DNA of 14,193 nucleotides from Candidatus Parcubacteria bacterium. GTDB lineage: Bacteria > Patescibacteriota > Patescibacteriia > UBA1558 > GWA2-36-10. The DNA lies in NCBI GenBank assembly GCA_003599205.1, contig QZJA01000021.1, forward strand, positions 1 through 14,193, given 5' to 3'. Position numbers and translations under genes: made by a program. Of this stretch, positions 13,613 through 14,193 are shown piece by piece; the first letter of the stretch is position 1; the number at the start of each line of letters is the position of its first letter. The notes below the pieces were generated by a model, which saw only the letters and a list, made by a program, of their open reading frames with translations, was not told where the DNA came from and did no database searches.

Positions 13613-14193
13613 AAGTAGGATTCTGTAAAAAATTAATAGAATCTTTAGTTTGTCAGCATGATAATTTTCCTTTGGCAGTTGCCAGTGTAGAATCAGGAGA
13701 TGAAGCTGTGATTTTTGTTGGTAGCCTAAAGTGTACCCATTGTAGTGAAGTTTATCAGATAAATGATGGAATTTTAAACTTATTATCCAGTCAAGCTGAT
13801 CTGCCGGATCTAATGAAAGATGAAATAGAAGCGCGTGATAAAGAAGCGGATATCTATGATGAGCGTTTATCAGTCAGATATCACAAAGAAGTGCCGACTA
13901 CTCTGGCAGCTATAGGAAATCTGTCTGGCAAAACAATCATTGAATATGGTTGTGGTACTGGCAGATTGAGTGAGCTTTTGGCCAAAAAATGTAGTTTTAT
14001 TTTAGCCAATGATTTTTCTCGTGAGTCATTGCTTATCTTAGGAGAGAAATTGGCTGGCAGAAAAAATGTAGCTTTGGTTTTGGCTGACTCAGTTCAATTA
14101 AAAACCAAGGAAAAATATTTTGATCTAGCCTGTTCTTTTCAGTTTTTGGAACACGTACCGACCCTAGGTCAGAGAGAGAATTTTTTGGATCAT
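13609..14193 (+). CDS. Trm112-like zinc domain fused to SAM methyltransferase (3' truncated by window edge)
   Basis: This frame is open from the ATG at 13609 to the right edge (195 codons), so the gene is partial. Residues 9-59 resemble a Trm112-like zinc-binding module: LVCQHDNFPL with C15, then KCTHC (C42, C45), then YQINDGILNLL. The second knuckle is a normal CxxC, while the first reads CxxD, as in some other methyltransferases with this domain. A class I SAM domain follows, with motif I IIEYGCGTGRLSELL (E112 to G118), an acidic strand end ILANDFS (D135), and motif IV FDLACSFQFLEHVP near 175-190. The rest of the catalytic domain is beyond the window. It overlaps the upstream glycosyltransferase by 4 bases (ATGA). 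In glycan loci such enzymes usually methylate sugars or lipid-linked intermediates; the substrate here is unknown. Confidence 0.88.
   Translation, partial: MKVGFCKKLIESLVCQHDNFPLAVASVESGDEAVIFVGSLKCTHCSEVYQINDGILNLLSSQADLPDLMKDEIEARDKEADIYDERLSVRYHKEVPTTLAAIGNLSGKTIIEYGCGTGRLSELLAKKCSFILANDFSRESLLILGEKLAGRKNVALVLADSVQLKTKEKYFDLACSFQFLEHVPTLGQRENFLDH

Noticed and set aside
1..14193. tRNA, rRNA, CRISPR arrays, insertion sequences and attachment sites
   Set aside because: The window is almost fully occupied by protein genes. No repeat arrays, transposase motifs or tRNA-like folds were seen, and no gene-free stretch exceeds about 100 bases.

Overview
The window is an AT-rich bacterial stretch in which every supported gene lies on the + strand. 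It holds 13 genes, the first cut by the left edge and the last by the right edge. Together they form a surface-glycan or glycosylation locus: three GT-B glycosyltransferases, two polyprenyl-phosphate-type GT2 enzymes, one GtrA-like membrane protein, three large multi-pass GT-C-like membrane proteins, one AsnB-type amidotransferase and three SAM methyltransferases. TGA is used as a stop (for example at 741-743, 1926-1928 and 13610-13612) and never occurs inside a gene, so the standard bacterial code applies. The low GC, extreme gene packing, near absence of Shine-Dalgarno sequences and several GT-C-like proteins suggest a Patescibacteria/CPR bacterium of a standard-code lineage. That placement is inference, because no taxonomic marker gene is present.

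Layout: 1-743 is the C-terminal part of a GT-B glycosyltransferase. A 102-base gap (744-845) follows, the only real intergenic space in the window. It holds a 58-base imperfect hairpin, richer in GC than its surroundings. From 846 to the right edge all genes are packed with overlaps of 1-11 bases or gaps of 1-6 bases, which fits one polycistronic unit of at least 13.3 kb. The order is GT4-type transferase, GtrA-like protein, GT-C-like protein A, GT-C-like protein B, GT2 (GtrB/DPM1 type), AsnB amidotransferase, methyltransferase, second GT2, second methyltransferase, GT-C-like protein C, GT4-type transferase, and a Trm112-like plus methyltransferase gene that runs off the end.

Working model (inference): the GT-B enzymes build a glycan from nucleotide sugars in the cytoplasm. 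The two GT2 enzymes load single sugars onto a polyprenyl phosphate. The GtrA-like protein helps move the lipid-linked sugar across the membrane. The GT-C-like proteins transfer those sugars to an acceptor on the outer face. The amidotransferase and methyltransferases make unusual amidated or methylated sugars. Two of the GT-C-like proteins (4058-5695 and 10854-12515) are clear paralogues with the same extracytoplasmic C-terminal domain. They are the best candidates here for a poorly described family.
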